Positions 1 through 8,010 of a stretch of 30,782 nt of DNA are shown here, piece by piece. Both the position numbers and the translations under genes were made by a program. The notes under the pieces were generated by a model. The model made no database searches. It saw nothing but the letters and a program-made list of their open reading frames with translations, and was not told where the DNA came from. The DNA comes from a virus. The first letter of the stretch is position 1, and the number at the start of each line of letters is the position of its first letter. The stretch spans positions 1 to 30,782 of the IMG/VR virus record IMGVR_UViG_3300031825_000371. The stretch is one strand, 5' to 3'.

Positions 1-1410
1 GAGGCCGATGACGCCGCGCTGACTCTGCTGGCGCAGCGCCGTGGCCTCCTCGTCGACGAGGAAGCGCAGCACCTCGCGGGACCGGCCGCCATAGTCCTCG
101 ACGGCGGCCTGCGCGTCGCCATAGGCCTCCCGAAGCTCGCGGATGAGCTTCGTGTGGTTTTCGAGCGCGTCCTCGATGGTCGGCGCGTCGGATTTCCAGG
201 CCGACCACAGATACCCGACGCCGCCGGCGAGCGCGGCGACGCCCACGACCGCGAGGTTGATCGGCGTCAGCATCGACATGAAGCCGGCGGCGAGGTTCGT
301 TCCGGCCGTCGCGAGCGACGTGCCGGGCGCGAACATCTGCGAGACCTGCATGCCCTGCTGCATCATCACGACGAACGGGCTCTGGCCGGAGGCGAGCGAC
401 ACCGCGACGTCGTTCAACTGGTACTGCATGCCGACGAGCTGGCCGGTCGACATCTGGCCGGCCTTGCCGACCGCCCGGATCCCGGCCGCCTCCTCGTCGA
501 AGCGCCGCCGCGCCAGCCCCTGCGCGAGGCCGAGCTCTTCCGTCGAGATCGCGCCGGCGCTGGCGAGCCGCTGATACTCGAGGAGCGCGGCGTTCATCCG
601 GTCGAACGCGGCGCCGACAGGGTCTATCTCGGACCGCAGGCGGGCGGCCGAAGCCGACATCGCCTCCGCCTCGCGGATGCTGTCCTCGAACACCGCGGCC
701 GAGGCTCGCGCCGAGCCCCCGGCTCGACCGATGCCGAACAGGTCATTGACATCCTGCTGCGACGACACGGCGAACTGGGCGGACCGGGCGCCTTCGATCA
801 TCTCGACGCGCCGCATCTCCTCGTCGAGCGCCTGGAAGGTCGCTCCGGAAGCCGCTGCGCCCGGCTGGCCGATGCCCAGTCGGCTGTTGAGCCCGTCGCG
901 GAACGCGGCGCCCGCTTCCGCGCCGCGCAGGCGAGCGATATCGTCGAGGCGGGACAGTTCGGTATCGAAGGTCGACGCGGCTTCCGCCGCGGACTTTCCG
1001 ACCGCATCGCTCACGCCGAGCAGCCGGTTCAAGGCGGTCTGGTCCACCGCGGACGCGCCGGCCGTCCCGAGGCCCTGCAGCTTCTGCCGCAACGCATCGA
1101 CCACGGTGCCGGTCCGCTCGGCGCTGGCGGCGCCCTGGTTCATCGCCGTCGCGACGATGCCGAGGTCGCGCGCGACGTCCCGCATGCCGCGCGCCAGAGG
1201 ATCGACCCGCCGCTCCAATCCCTCGAAGCTGCGGAGGGCGGACAGCATCCGCCGGTCCGTGCCCTCGGTCGAGCGGCCCATCGCTTCGCCCGACGCGCCG
1301 ACCTTGTCCTCGGCGTCGGCCAGGCCGAGCAAGGCGTCGCGCAGCCGCTCGACGTCGCCGGCGCCGGCGGCCTGCACGGTTACCCTGCGGATGGTGTCGA
1401 TCGTCGCCAT
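1..1410 (-). CDS. Tail length tape measure protein (3' truncated at window edge)
   Basis: An open frame runs from an ATG at 1410 to the window edge with no stop, giving the first 470 residues. The tape measure protein sets tail length and helps DNA delivery at infection. The visible part is rich in Ala, Glu and Arg with long helical stretches, then a hydrophobic segment near residues 405-430 (motif AVVGVAALAGGVGYLWSAW), typical of TMP_2-type (prophage tail length tape measure) proteins. It starts one base after the stop of the frameshifted chaperone, exactly where tape measure genes sit in siphophages. Its start is supported by tight coupling to the upstream gene. The C-terminal part lies outside the window, so total length is unknown. 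Confidence 0.85.
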   Translation of the reverse strand, partial: MATIDTIRRVTVQAAGAGDVERLRDALLGLADAEDKVGASGEAMGRSTEGTDRRMLSALRSFEGLERRVDPLARGMRDVARDLGIVATAMNQGAASAERTGTVVDALRQKLQGLGTAGASAVDQTALNRLLGVSDAVGKSAAEAASTFDTELSRLDDIARLRGAEAGAAFRDGLNSRLGIGQPGAAASGATFQALDEEMRRVEMIEGARSAQFAVSSQQDVNDLFGIGRAGGSARASAAVFEDSIREAEAMSASAARLRSEIDPVGAAFDRMNAALLEYQRLASAGAISTEELGLAQGLARRRFDEEAAGIRAVGKAGQMSTGQLVGMQYQLNDVAVSLASGQSPFVVMMQQGMQVSQMFAPGTSLATAGTNLAAGFMSMLTPINLAVVGVAALAGGVGYLWSAWKSDAPTIEDALENHTKLIRELREAYGDAQAAVEDYGGRSREVLRFLVDEEATALRQQSQRGVIGL

Positions 1411-1411
1411 G

Positions 1412-2169
1412 TCAGCGCTTCGCGTCCTCTGCCGCCTTGCGGCGTTCGGCCCAGTGGTCGAGCAGCACCCGGTCCATGGCCCTGATCAGCGCCACGAACC
1501 GGTCGAATTCTTCCGCGTCATCGATGCCGTGCCGATCGGCCCAACGGTCGATCGCCGTGAAGGGGATGGGACCGGAGCCATTGAGGCCGGCCGCCCGGTC
1601 GGTGCCGAGCTCCCAGAACGCCCCCCACTCGACCGTCAGGTGAGCGGGAAGCGTCGGCTTGGCGGCGAGCTCGTCGTCGGCTTCGCCGTCCTCGCTGGCG
1701 ACGGCACGAAGCCACTCTTCGTGCTCGCCCCACGCCAGGTGCCATTCGAGGACGGCGGTCAGTTTCCCACGTCGGCCGCGAGATCGGCCCGGCCGCGCTC
1801 GTTCTGCATGTCGGCGGCGAGCCGCACGATCGACCGGAACGCGGCGAGGGACGGGTCGAACAGGAGCGCCTTCGCCCGCTCCGGCGAGTAGGGGATCGCC
1901 GTGCCATCGTCCTCCTCGAGGCCCGCCCAGTCGAGCAGCACGAGCTCGTGCAGCAGCGCGGCGTCGATCCGGTCCTCGTCCTCCGGGTCGAGCATCGTGC
2001 CGATCCGCCGCGCGACACCCGCCTCGAGCTGACGCTGGCGCCGGCGATACTCGACCGTGCCGCGGCTGCGGACCTTGAGCGAGACGCCCTTGAAGTGCGT
2101 CCCCGGAACATCGACCCACGCGCCGCCTTCGGCCTTGTCGACGTCGTACCTGATGCTTGAAAGCTTCAT
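1412..2169 (-). CDS. Tail assembly chaperone, frameshifted long form (GT-type fusion)
   Basis: The short chaperone frame ends at 1759, but the -1 frame continues to 1412 with a clearly protein-like sequence (LTAVLEWHLAWGEHEEW at its start). That extension has no ATG near its beginning, so separate initiation is unlikely. A slippery GGGAAAC lies directly before the short-form stop. Slippage would give a 252-residue fusion: 136 residues of the short form plus 116 of extension. This mirrors lambda gpG and gpGT, where the long form recruits tail tube subunits onto the tape measure. It lies between the tail tube and tape measure genes, as in lambda. The fusion is inferred from sequence; the frequency of slippage cannot be read here. 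Confidence 0.8.
1759..2169 (-). CDS. Tail assembly chaperone, short form (gpG-like)
   Basis: This encodes 136 residues beginning MKLSSIRYDV. The start at 2169 overlaps the upstream stop as ATGA, favouring it over start codons further upstream in the frame. The protein has a beta-rich N-terminal third (positions about 1-40), then a helical, acidic region with LLHELVLLDWAGL. Size, position between tail tube and tape measure, and the slippery site at its end identify it as the tail assembly chaperone rather than sequence motifs alone. In siphophages this protein coats the tape measure and keeps it soluble until tube polymerisation, and is absent from the finished virion. Confidence 0.75.
   Translation of the reverse strand: MKLSSIRYDVDKAEGGAWVDVPGTHFKGVSLKVRSRGTVEYRRRQRQLEAGVARRIGTMLDPEDEDRIDAALLHELVLLDWAGLEEDDGTAIPYSPERAKALLFDPSLAAFRSIVRLAADMQNERGRADLAADVGN
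1762..1768 (-). promoter_or_regulatory. Programmed -1 ribosomal frameshift slippery heptamer
   Basis: Read on the minus strand the bases are G GGA AAC, matching the X XXY YYZ rule, and the next in-frame codon is TGA (1761-1759). After a -1 slip, reading resumes at CTG ACC in the frame that stays open to 1412. Lambda G/GT uses the closely related GGGAAAG. The frame relation was checked by coordinates: short-form codons start at positions divisible by three, and the extension is offset by one in the -1 sense. A downstream stimulatory structure was not evaluated. Confidence 0.82.
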
Positions 2170-2357
2170 TCCCGTGCGCCCTTCTTCTTCGCCGCCACAC
2201 CCTCGGCCACCCCGTCGGTGTAGAGGGCGAGACCCTTCGCCACCCATTGGCCGGCGAGGTCGTCGTCGACCGGAAGGCGCCGACCGACGGCGAGCGACTC
2301 GCGCATCTTGTCGTCGCGGTAGTAGTCGAACGCCGTCGTGATGATGACGTCACGCAT
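2166..2357 (-). CDS. Small phage protein of unknown function (63 aa)
   Basis: A 63-residue protein starting MRDVIITTAFDYYRDDK. Both ends are translationally coupled: its ATG at 2357 shares a base with the tail tube stop (TGATG), and its TGA overlaps the chaperone ATG. This coupling, together with ordinary composition for this genome, supports it as real. It has a short helical centre and a lysine-rich C-terminus (VAAKKKGARE). No family is recognised. Placement between tail tube and chaperone suggests a role in tail assembly, but that is inference from location only. Confidence 0.65.
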   Translation of the reverse strand: MRDVIITTAFDYYRDDKMRESLAVGRRLPVDDDLAGQWVAKGLALYTDGVAEGVAAKKKGARE

Positions 2358-3286
2358 CACGCCACCGCCCGGGTGATCTTGATCGAGCACGCTTCCGTCG
2401 CGTCGTACTTCGCGCGGAAGGGCACCCGCATCATCACCTTCTGGTTCTTGCCGCCGATCTGGTGCGCGCCGTCGAGGAAGACGGAATTCGGCAGGAGGAT
2501 CGTGTATTTCTCGTTCGCGGTCTGGCCGAGCGTGGCCGAGATCGCGCCGCCGCCGTGATCGAGCACCTTCTGGTAGAGGTCGATGCCGTCGAACAGCGCC
2601 TCGAGCTCGCCGGTCACGTCGCAGTCGCCGTCGGCGTACTCGTCGCCGACCATCGAGCCGAGATAGGGCACGTCGGCGAGGTTGTTGCGGATCTGCAGGG
2701 TGAGGCGCCGGAGCTTCGGCGCCGGAGAGAGATCGGCGATCGACAGTCCGCCGAAGCTCGCGGCGGCGGTCATCACACCCTTGGTGTTGGCGGCCGTGTA
2801 GGTCGCCCCCGAGATCGCCGAGGACGCCACGGCGATCGTCTGTGCCTTCACCGCGAGGCTGCCGGTGATCTTCTGCTGCGCGGTGATGTCGAGCGACAGC
2901 ATGTCGACCATGCCCATCGGGCCGCGCACGAACGAGGGCGAGGAGAGCGCCGAGATCGCCTCCTCGAAGGTGAAGAACTGCCGCGTGATACCGTTCTTCA
3001 GCACGTGCGTCGCCCACGTGCCGAACGCCGCCCCCGCGAAGAGCGCGTCCATCGATCCGTAGGAGAGCTCGAACGGATAGGTCGCCGAGGCGGCCATGAA
3101 GAGCATGAACTCGTCGCGGACGTTGCGGTCCGGCTGGATCTCTTCCGAGACGCCGGTCGTCTTGTTCGGCCGGAGCCCGCCGCCGGTCACCCGCATGGTC
3201 TGGAAGGCCGGCGTGGCCGGGGTCGTGCCGGGCGTCACTTCCGGCACGTAGGCGAAGCGCGTCGCCGCGCCCGAAGGGGTGGCCAT
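2357..3286 (-). CDS. Phage major tail tube protein
   Basis: A 309-residue protein starting MATPSGAATRFAYVPEVTPG. The opening pattern (small residues, then RFAYVPEVTPGTTP) is typical of siphophage tail tube proteins, as is the beta-rich body with repeated sheets and LTLQIRNNLADVPYLG in the middle. It would polymerise as stacked rings to form the tail tube. A strong ribosome binding site (GGAGG, six bases upstream of the ATG) precedes it, stronger than for its neighbours, consistent with a highly expressed structural protein. It sits between the tail terminator and the chaperone. Family assignment rests on pattern and order. Confidence 0.8.
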   Translation of the reverse strand: MATPSGAATRFAYVPEVTPGTTPATPAFQTMRVTGGGLRPNKTTGVSEEIQPDRNVRDEFMLFMAASATYPFELSYGSMDALFAGAAFGTWATHVLKNGITRQFFTFEEAISALSSPSFVRGPMGMVDMLSLDITAQQKITGSLAVKAQTIAVASSAISGATYTAANTKGVMTAAASFGGLSIADLSPAPKLRRLTLQIRNNLADVPYLGSMVGDEYADGDCDVTGELEALFDGIDLYQKVLDHGGGAISATLGQTANEKYTILLPNSVFLDGAHQIGGKNQKVMMRVPFRAKYDATEACSIKITRAVA

Positions 3287-3316
3287 GGCGGCCCTCCTTT
3301 GCTTGGTGAGTGGTGG

Positions 3317-3724
3317 TCAGCCGAAGAGGTCGGCGGTGTAGGGCACGACGACGGCGGCGCCGGCGAAGTTGCCGTTGCCCTCGAGGCCGCCGGGAAACAC
3401 GGTCGGCGCGAAGGTCTCGACGGTGCCGATGAGCTTGCCGCGGAACAGCGCGGCGATCGTCGAGGCCCAGGCGAGCGCCAAGTCGTCGCCGCTGCCACGG
3501 GTCACCATGACGACGACGCGGAACGCGCCCTCTTCGCGGAAGAGGTTCTGCCCGGGCGCCCCGATCGTCACCTGTTCGGACCGCGCGAAGGGATATTCGA
3601 CGCGCAGGAACGGCGACCCGTCCGACGGCGCCGTGCCGGCCGTGTTCGTCCCGATGATCGGCGTCGTCGCCCAGTTGAGGGCGAGAAACGCCTCGATCGT
3701 GTCGACGACCGCCTTGTCAGCCAT
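3317..3724 (-). CDS. Tail terminator protein (DUF4128-like)
   Basis: A 135-residue protein (MADKAVVDTIEAFLALNW). The N-terminal helix, a central sheet with LRVEYPFARSEQVTIG, and a long helix (ALAWASTIAALFRGKLIG) match the alpha/beta layout of DUF4128 and lambda gpU-type tail terminators, which cap the tail tube at the head-proximal end. It lies between the neck protein and tail tube genes, the usual site. The start ATG is at 3724, three bases after the upstream stop. A 30-base gap follows before the tail tube gene and contains that gene's ribosome binding site. Confidence 0.72.
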   Translation of the reverse strand: MADKAVVDTIEAFLALNWATTPIIGTNTAGTAPSDGSPFLRVEYPFARSEQVTIGAPGQNLFREEGAFRVVVMVTRGSGDDLALAWASTIAALFRGKLIGTVETFAPTVFPGGLEGNGNFAGAAVVVPYTADLFG

Positions 3725-3727
3725 CGG

Positions 3728-4384
3728 TCACCTCGGCGTCACGACGATCGCCGGCTGCCGGCGCAGCCACTCGGCCCGTCGCGCGCCCTTCGATCGCGAT
3801 TTCATGCCGGTCTTGCCGGCCCATTCGTCGACCGCGCCGAAGAGCGGCGCGCGGTCGCCGAAGCGGATCCGGGCAAGGTTCCCGAACCGCTTCGCGGCCG
3901 TGACCGCGACGGCCTGATAGACGCCGTCGGGCGCCTGGTCCGACTGCCCGCGCTCGATCTTCCGTGCGTAGGGCTGCAGGTTCACGAAAGCCGCTTCCTC
4001 GAACCGGCCGGGAAGCGCCGCACCCGCCGCGATCTCGACGCCGTCCACCGTGAAGACGTGCGAGCGCGCGTAGCGACCGGTGAGGGTCGGCGACGCCTCG
4101 ACGAGCGCCCGGCCGATCCACTGCAGCATGTCCTCGAAGAGATCGAACTCGGCGACGATCACGCCCCGCGGCGACACGCTGTCGAGCGGCGCGCCGAGGC
4201 GTCCGTCGACGGTGGTCTCGTGCGGCGGCACCCGCCCGAGGGCGCGGGCGTTCTGCGAGGCCGCCTCGTCGATCGCATCGCGCGCCGCGGCCGCCAGCGA
4301 CCGGCTCTGCGCCTCCGGCGACAACTCGTCGTCGATCAAGGCGAAGATCGCGCGATCCGGCGACCGGCTCGATCTGACCGCCAT
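3728..4384 (-). CDS. Neck / tail completion protein (HK97 gp10-like position)
   Basis: A 218-residue protein from the ATG at 4384 (MAVRSSRSPDRAIFALIDDE). That ATG overlaps the preceding stop as TGATG, while a GTG one codon earlier is also possible. The N-terminal half is helical, the middle has beta-rich TGRYARSHVFTVDG, and the C-terminus is basic (GMKSRSKGARRAEWLRRQ). In siphophages the gene between head closure and tail terminator is commonly an HK97 gp10-type protein that helps join head and tail. The assignment here is mainly by position; the sequence itself is not diagnostic. Confidence 0.55.
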   Translation of the reverse strand: MAVRSSRSPDRAIFALIDDELSPEAQSRSLAAAARDAIDEAASQNARALGRVPPHETTVDGRLGAPLDSVSPRGVIVAEFDLFEDMLQWIGRALVEASPTLTGRYARSHVFTVDGVEIAAGAALPGRFEEAAFVNLQPYARKIERGQSDQAPDGVYQAVAVTAAKRFGNLARIRFGDRAPLFGAVDEWAGKTGMKSRSKGARRAEWLRRQPAIVVTPR

Positions 4385-4731
4385 CACCCGATCACCCGGA
4401 TGCCGTAGGCGATGAGCACGCTGCCGATCCGCCGCGTCGAATCGTCGACCGCGACCGGCGTCGTAACAGTGCCGCGGATGACGATGCGGTCCCGGCCGCC
4501 CATCTCGATCGGCACCGGGAACGAGCCGATGTCCTCGGCCAGCAGCACGACGAGCCGTTCGCCCTGCTGCACACCCTCGACGAGCTCGACGGGATCGTAA
4601 GCGGTCACCCGCGCCCGCATCGTCACCTCGGTCGGCGCGGCGGGCGACGGGTTGAGGCGGCGCAGCGTGACGGTCTCGCCGAAGGCCTCGATCATCCGCC
4701 GATAGGTCGCGAGAGCGCGCGCGGCGGGCAT
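4384..4731 (-). CDS. Putative head closure / head-tail joining protein
   Basis: A 115-residue protein from the ATG at 4731 (MPAARALATYRRMIEAFGE), whose start overlaps the connector stop as TGATG. The predicted strands (TVTLRRLNP, MRARVTAYD, GERLVVLLAED, RDRIVIRGT) suggest a small beta-barrel, as in head closure proteins that seal the connector after packaging. Size and order (connector, closure, gp10-like, terminator) support this. The large open frame extending upstream to 5208 is a shadow of the connector gene. Function is inferred from order. Confidence 0.6.
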   Translation of the reverse strand: MPAARALATYRRMIEAFGETVTLRRLNPSPAAPTEVTMRARVTAYDPVELVEGVQQGERLVVLLAEDIGSFPVPIEMGGRDRIVIRGTVTTPVAVDDSTRRIGSVLIAYGIRVIG

Positions 4732-5357
4732 CAGAAGATCCGGAACGGTGCGAGCAAGAGCGAGCACGCCCGATCGTAGGAGATGCCGACGATGTCCGAC
4801 GTCGTCCAATCCCACGACCCGACGCCGGTCACCTCTTCGCGCCGCAGCAGGGCGTCCGGCCGCAGCAGCGAGCGCAGGTAGCCGACCCGAAGCACGATCG
4901 CCTGCCGGATTGGCTCGGGAACGTCGGTGCCGGCGGCGCCATATCCCGCCACGAAGCGCACCCGCACCGACTGCTGGCCGGAGGCGCCAGACGGCCATCC
5001 GCCGGTGGCGCGTGCCGGGATGATCCGGGCCGGCGTGCCGGGCAGCACGCGATAGGCCGACGGCGCGACGACAGTCTCTTCGCCTTCGGCGTCCGTGATG
5101 CCGATCTCGGTCACCGACTGATAGGGCGGCAGCGGCAACCGAATCTCGCACGGGAACCCGTCGAGCAGCAGATCCCACGTCTGATTGATGAGGGCTCGGC
5201 CGAGCCACCCCGCCGAACCGTCGATCTCCTGCCGCGCCGAAATGATCAGCGCGCTGAGAACCGCGTCCGAAACGCTGTCCGGCAAGCCGAGCCGCGACCG
5301 CACCTCTGCGGCCGTGAGCGGCTCGACCGCCGGCGGGATAGCGAGGACGAGGGCCAC
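4731..5357 (-). CDS. Head-tail connector protein, phiE125 gp8 family
   Basis: A 208-residue protein with a GTG start at 5357 (then ALVLAIPPAVEPLTAAEV). The N-terminal EPLTAAEVRSRLGLP, followed by a helix with LSALIISARQEIDGSAGW, a conserved LLLDGFP and PLPPYQSVTEI, is the signature layout of phiE125 gp8 / gp6-like connector proteins. They form the ring under the portal through which DNA passes. The helical C-terminus includes PIRQAIVLRVGYLRSLLRPD. It ends overlapping the head closure start. The start is three bases after the upstream stop, so it is probably translated by coupling. Confidence 0.82.
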   Translation of the reverse strand: MALVLAIPPAVEPLTAAEVRSRLGLPDSVSDAVLSALIISARQEIDGSAGWLGRALINQTWDLLLDGFPCEIRLPLPPYQSVTEIGITDAEGEETVVAPSAYRVLPGTPARIIPARATGGWPSGASGQQSVRVRFVAGYGAAGTDVPEPIRQAIVLRVGYLRSLLRPDALLRREEVTGVGSWDWTTSDIVGISYDRACSLLLAPFRIF

Positions 5358-5360
5358 GGA

Positions 5361-5801
5361 TCAGGCCTGGTTCGCTTCGGGCTGGTTGTGGCCATACGCC
5401 TTGACGACAAGCGCCGTGATCGGCGTCGGAGAACCGTGCGTGCCGCTGAAGTCCGCCAGGAGCTTCAGGTAGCGCCGGCCGCCCTTGTAGCCGCAGCGAT
5501 AGACCGCGCCTGCCGCGTGCGCGGCCGTCAGGGCCTTGATGATCCCTCCGGAACCGACCGAGGCGAGGCCGAGCATGTCGCTCGCCGTCACCGCGTCATA
5601 GGTCGCGTCGTCGTCGGAGTGCGTGAGCTTGAACTCGACCTTGTTGGTGCCGCTGAAGGTGATGCCGCCGATGCCGACCGCGAGAACGATCTCGACGCCC
5701 GCATAGCCGAGGAGATCGATCGCCGCCGGCGTGTTGTCGGCGGAGAGAGCGGCGGCGTCGATCGCGGAGACGACCGTCATGCCGGAGTGAATGTCCTTCA
5801 T
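5361..5801 (-). CDS. Capsid-associated phage protein of unknown function
   Basis: A 146-residue protein (MKDIHSGMTVVSAIDAAAL). It is beta-rich with alternating small residues, one cysteine region (VYRCGYKGGRRYLKLLADF), and no membrane segment. A ribosome binding site (AAGGG, nine bases upstream) precedes the ATG. Located between major capsid and gp8 connector, it resembles the small virion-associated proteins often found there, for instance head decoration proteins, but the family is not recognised and the virion role is inference. A strong GC hairpin separates it from the capsid gene. Confidence 0.62.
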   Translation of the reverse strand: MKDIHSGMTVVSAIDAAALSADNTPAAIDLLGYAGVEIVLAVGIGGITFSGTNKVEFKLTHSDDDATYDAVTASDMLGLASVGSGGIIKALTAAHAAGAVYRCGYKGGRRYLKLLADFSGTHGSPTPITALVVKAYGHNQPEANQA

Positions 5802-5837
5802 GGACGTAGCCCTTTCGGCTCGAGGGAGGGAGATGGC

Positions 5838-5861
5838 GGCGGCGGGCTGGAGCCCGCCGCC
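5838..5861 (-). terminator. GC-rich hairpin after the major capsid gene
   Basis: A perfect 10-bp stem (5838-5847 with 5852-5861) with a four-base loop lies in the 79-base gap downstream of the capsid stop. It has no following T-run on the minus strand, so it is not a classical intrinsic terminator. It may act as an RNA stability barrier or partial attenuator that sets capsid mRNA above downstream neck genes. The stem is direct observation; the role is inference. Confidence 0.4.
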
Positions 5862-5880
5862 TGGGATGCGCCGCGACCCG

Positions 5881-7152
5881 TCAGGTCGAGCACTTCATCA
5901 GCTTGATGGCCTCGAAGTTGGCGACGCCGCCGCCGACCCGCTTCGTGGTGTAGAAGTGGACGTAGGGCTTGTTCGTGTAGGGGTCGCGCAGGACGCGGAT
6001 GCCGGTCCGATCGAGGATCAGATAGGCGCGGCGGAAGTCGCCGAACGCGACGGGGAAGTTGCCGGCACCGAGGCCCGGCATGTTGTCGTCGGTGACGACA
6101 CGCTTGCCGAGGACGGTCGACGGCGCCTCCGGCGCGGTCGGCGGCGCCCAGAGGTGGTTCCCCTGGCCGTCCTTGAACTTGCGGACCGACGCCATCACCG
6201 CATCCGACATCAGCCACGAAGAGTTCTGCCGGTAGCCCTGCTTCAGCCCGTAGTAGAGATCGATGAACGCGTCGCCGGGGCTCGACGCGGCGAACGCCGC
6301 CGCGGCGCCGGAGACGGTGAAGCCGATCTTGCCCCACGCGTAGGAGGCGTTCGCCACGGTATCGTAGTTGAGCAGACCACGCGGCCGCTTCACGCCGTTG
6401 CCGGTCAGGAAGGCCGCGCCCTCCTGCTCGGCGAAGGTGATGTTCACCTCGTCGGCGAGCCACCCGGCGACGTCGATGATGCCGTCGTCGAGCATGGTCT
6501 GGGTCGTCGCCGGATTGGCGTAGAGCTCCATGACCGTGAACAGGAGCTCGCGCAGCGTCGGGGTGGTCGTCTCGGCGCGGCTCTCCTCCTCACCGACCCA
6601 GCCGGAGCCGGCGCCGCCCATGTTGACGAGCTTCTTGTAGACGCTGGTGCCGATCGGCATCACGGTCGCAATCTGCCGCATGATCGACACCGTCCCGAGG
6701 ACGCGGTCGATGGTGCCGGACATTTCCTCCGGCACCAGATAGCCGCCGTCGGGATCGCTTTGGGTCGTGAGTTTCGCCTTGACCTCGAGGTCGCTCAGTC
6801 CAGCATCGACGCCCTTGCGGAAGAAGCGATCGAAGGCCTTGGCATGCTCGGCCTTGGCCGGGTCGGCGTCCGCGCCGACGCCGCCGATCTTGGCGGCGGC
6901 CAGAGCCGCGTTCACCTGGTCGATCGCCGACTGGATCTTGGTGATCTCGGCATTGATCCGGTCGACCTTCTCGCTCTGGACGACATCGCCCAGGCCCTTC
7001 TTCACGGCCGCGAGTTCCGCCTCGTGTTCGGCCTTGAACGCCGCGAAGGTCTGCTGCATCTCGCCGAGCAGAACCTTGATGTCCCCGCCGGCCCCATCGG
7101 CGCGCACGGCAACGACGCCGCGGAAGCGCCGCGGCTCGGAATGAACGGTCAT
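5881..7152 (-). CDS. Major capsid protein, HK97 family
   Basis: A 423-residue protein. Residues about 25-110 form a charged coiled-coil (VLLGEMQQTFAAFKAEHE), the HK97 delta (scaffold) domain normally removed by the prohead protease. After about residue 120 comes the HK97-fold body, with the characteristic DGGYLVPEEMSGTID entry, an E-loop region around GGAGSGWVGEEESRAET, LTGNGVKRPRGLLNY, and C-terminal GDFRRAYLILDRTGIRVLRDPY. It assembles the icosahedral head. The start ATG has a good ribosome binding site (AGGAAA). It directly follows the ClpP-like protease. The cleavage site is not pinpointed, and crosslinking as in HK97 is not claimed. Confidence 0.95.
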   Translation of the reverse strand: MTVHSEPRRFRGVVAVRADGAGGDIKVLLGEMQQTFAAFKAEHEAELAAVKKGLGDVVQSEKVDRINAEITKIQSAIDQVNAALAAAKIGGVGADADPAKAEHAKAFDRFFRKGVDAGLSDLEVKAKLTTQSDPDGGYLVPEEMSGTIDRVLGTVSIMRQIATVMPIGTSVYKKLVNMGGAGSGWVGEEESRAETTTPTLRELLFTVMELYANPATTQTMLDDGIIDVAGWLADEVNITFAEQEGAAFLTGNGVKRPRGLLNYDTVANASYAWGKIGFTVSGAAAAFAASSPGDAFIDLYYGLKQGYRQNSSWLMSDAVMASVRKFKDGQGNHLWAPPTAPEAPSTVLGKRVVTDDNMPGLGAGNFPVAFGDFRRAYLILDRTGIRVLRDPYTNKPYVHFYTTKRVGGGVANFEAIKLMKCST

Positions 7153-7161
7153 ATTGGTTTC

Positions 7162-8010
7162 CTACCGTTTGAGTGTGTCGATCAACCGCCGGATGTCGGC
7201 AGCGAAGGAAGCAGGCTCGCCAGCGCGCGGCGTGGCGTCATCGGCAGCGTCGTGCGTGCCGGTTGCTTCGCGCAGGAGGCGCCGCCGCTCGGAACGCGGC
7301 ATGCCCTGCTGGGCGAGGATGGCGTCGAGGCGGCGGCGCGCACCGAGGTCCGCTCGGGCACTCCCGCCGCCGCTGGCCGAAGCGGCTTCGCTCGACACGG
7401 AGTCGGCGAGACCCTTGGCGACCGCTTCGCTCGCCCCGATGAAGCTTTCGGCGTCCATCAACTTGCCGATCGCCTTCGCATCGAGACCGCTCCTGGCGAC
7501 GTAGATTTCCGCCATCGCCTCGTCGAACTGGCGAAGAACGGCACCTACCTCGTCGAGGTCGTTCCGGTTGCCGACCACGACCGCCCAGGCATTGTGGATC
7601 ATCAGGAACGACCCCACGCCCATGGTGATCTCGTCTCCGGCCATTGCGATCACCGACGCGGCCGAAGCCGCGAGCGACATGACCTTCACCTTGACCTTGG
7701 CGGGGTGTTCCCGCAGCAGGTTGTAGATGGCTATGCCCTCGAAGAAATCCCCACCTGGCGAGTTGATCGCGACGGTGACGTCCTTCGGGCCGATAGACCG
7801 CAGTGCCGCCGCCATGCGCTTGGACGTGAAGCCGCCCCCAGTCCAGTAGTCATGACCGATCACGTCATAGATCGAGATCGTGCCGGGATCGTCGGACTCG
7901 GCCGCCTGGGGGGCATCCGCCCATCGGGCGAGCGCGTCTGACGGAGCGTCCCAGGAAAGGCCATCCGGCCGATCGAACGCCTTGACCTCAGGCAGGTTCC
8001 GCAGGCTCAT
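7162..8010 (-). CDS. Head maturation protease, ClpP/S14-like
   Basis: A 282-residue protein from the ATG at 8010 (MSLRNLPEVKAFDRPDG), overlapping the portal gene by 23 bases. The ClpP fold is clear: INSPGGDFFEGIAIYNLL at about 83-99, catalytic Ser116 in SLAASAAS, His139 in MIHNAWA, and an acidic third position near 186-188 in LMDAESFIGASEA. The last 70 residues are charged and probably act in scaffolding. The enzyme cleaves capsid delta domains and itself in the prohead. Its position between portal and capsid is standard for HK97-type phages. Confidence 0.93.
   Translation of the reverse strand: MSLRNLPEVKAFDRPDGLSWDAPSDALARWADAPQAAESDDPGTISIYDVIGHDYWTGGGFTSKRMAAALRSIGPKDVTVAINSPGGDFFEGIAIYNLLREHPAKVKVKVMSLAASAASVIAMAGDEITMGVGSFLMIHNAWAVVVGNRNDLDEVGAVLRQFDEAMAEIYVARSGLDAKAIGKLMDAESFIGASEAVAKGLADSVSSEAASASGGGSARADLGARRRLDAILAQQGMPRSERRRLLREATGTHDAADDATPRAGEPASFAADIRRLIDTLKR

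Noticed and set aside
154-1485. Long plus-strand frames over the tape measure gene
   Set aside because: Arg/Ala/Gly-rich translations are shadows of the GC-rich minus-strand gene; the minus frame has the protein-like sequence and operon coupling.
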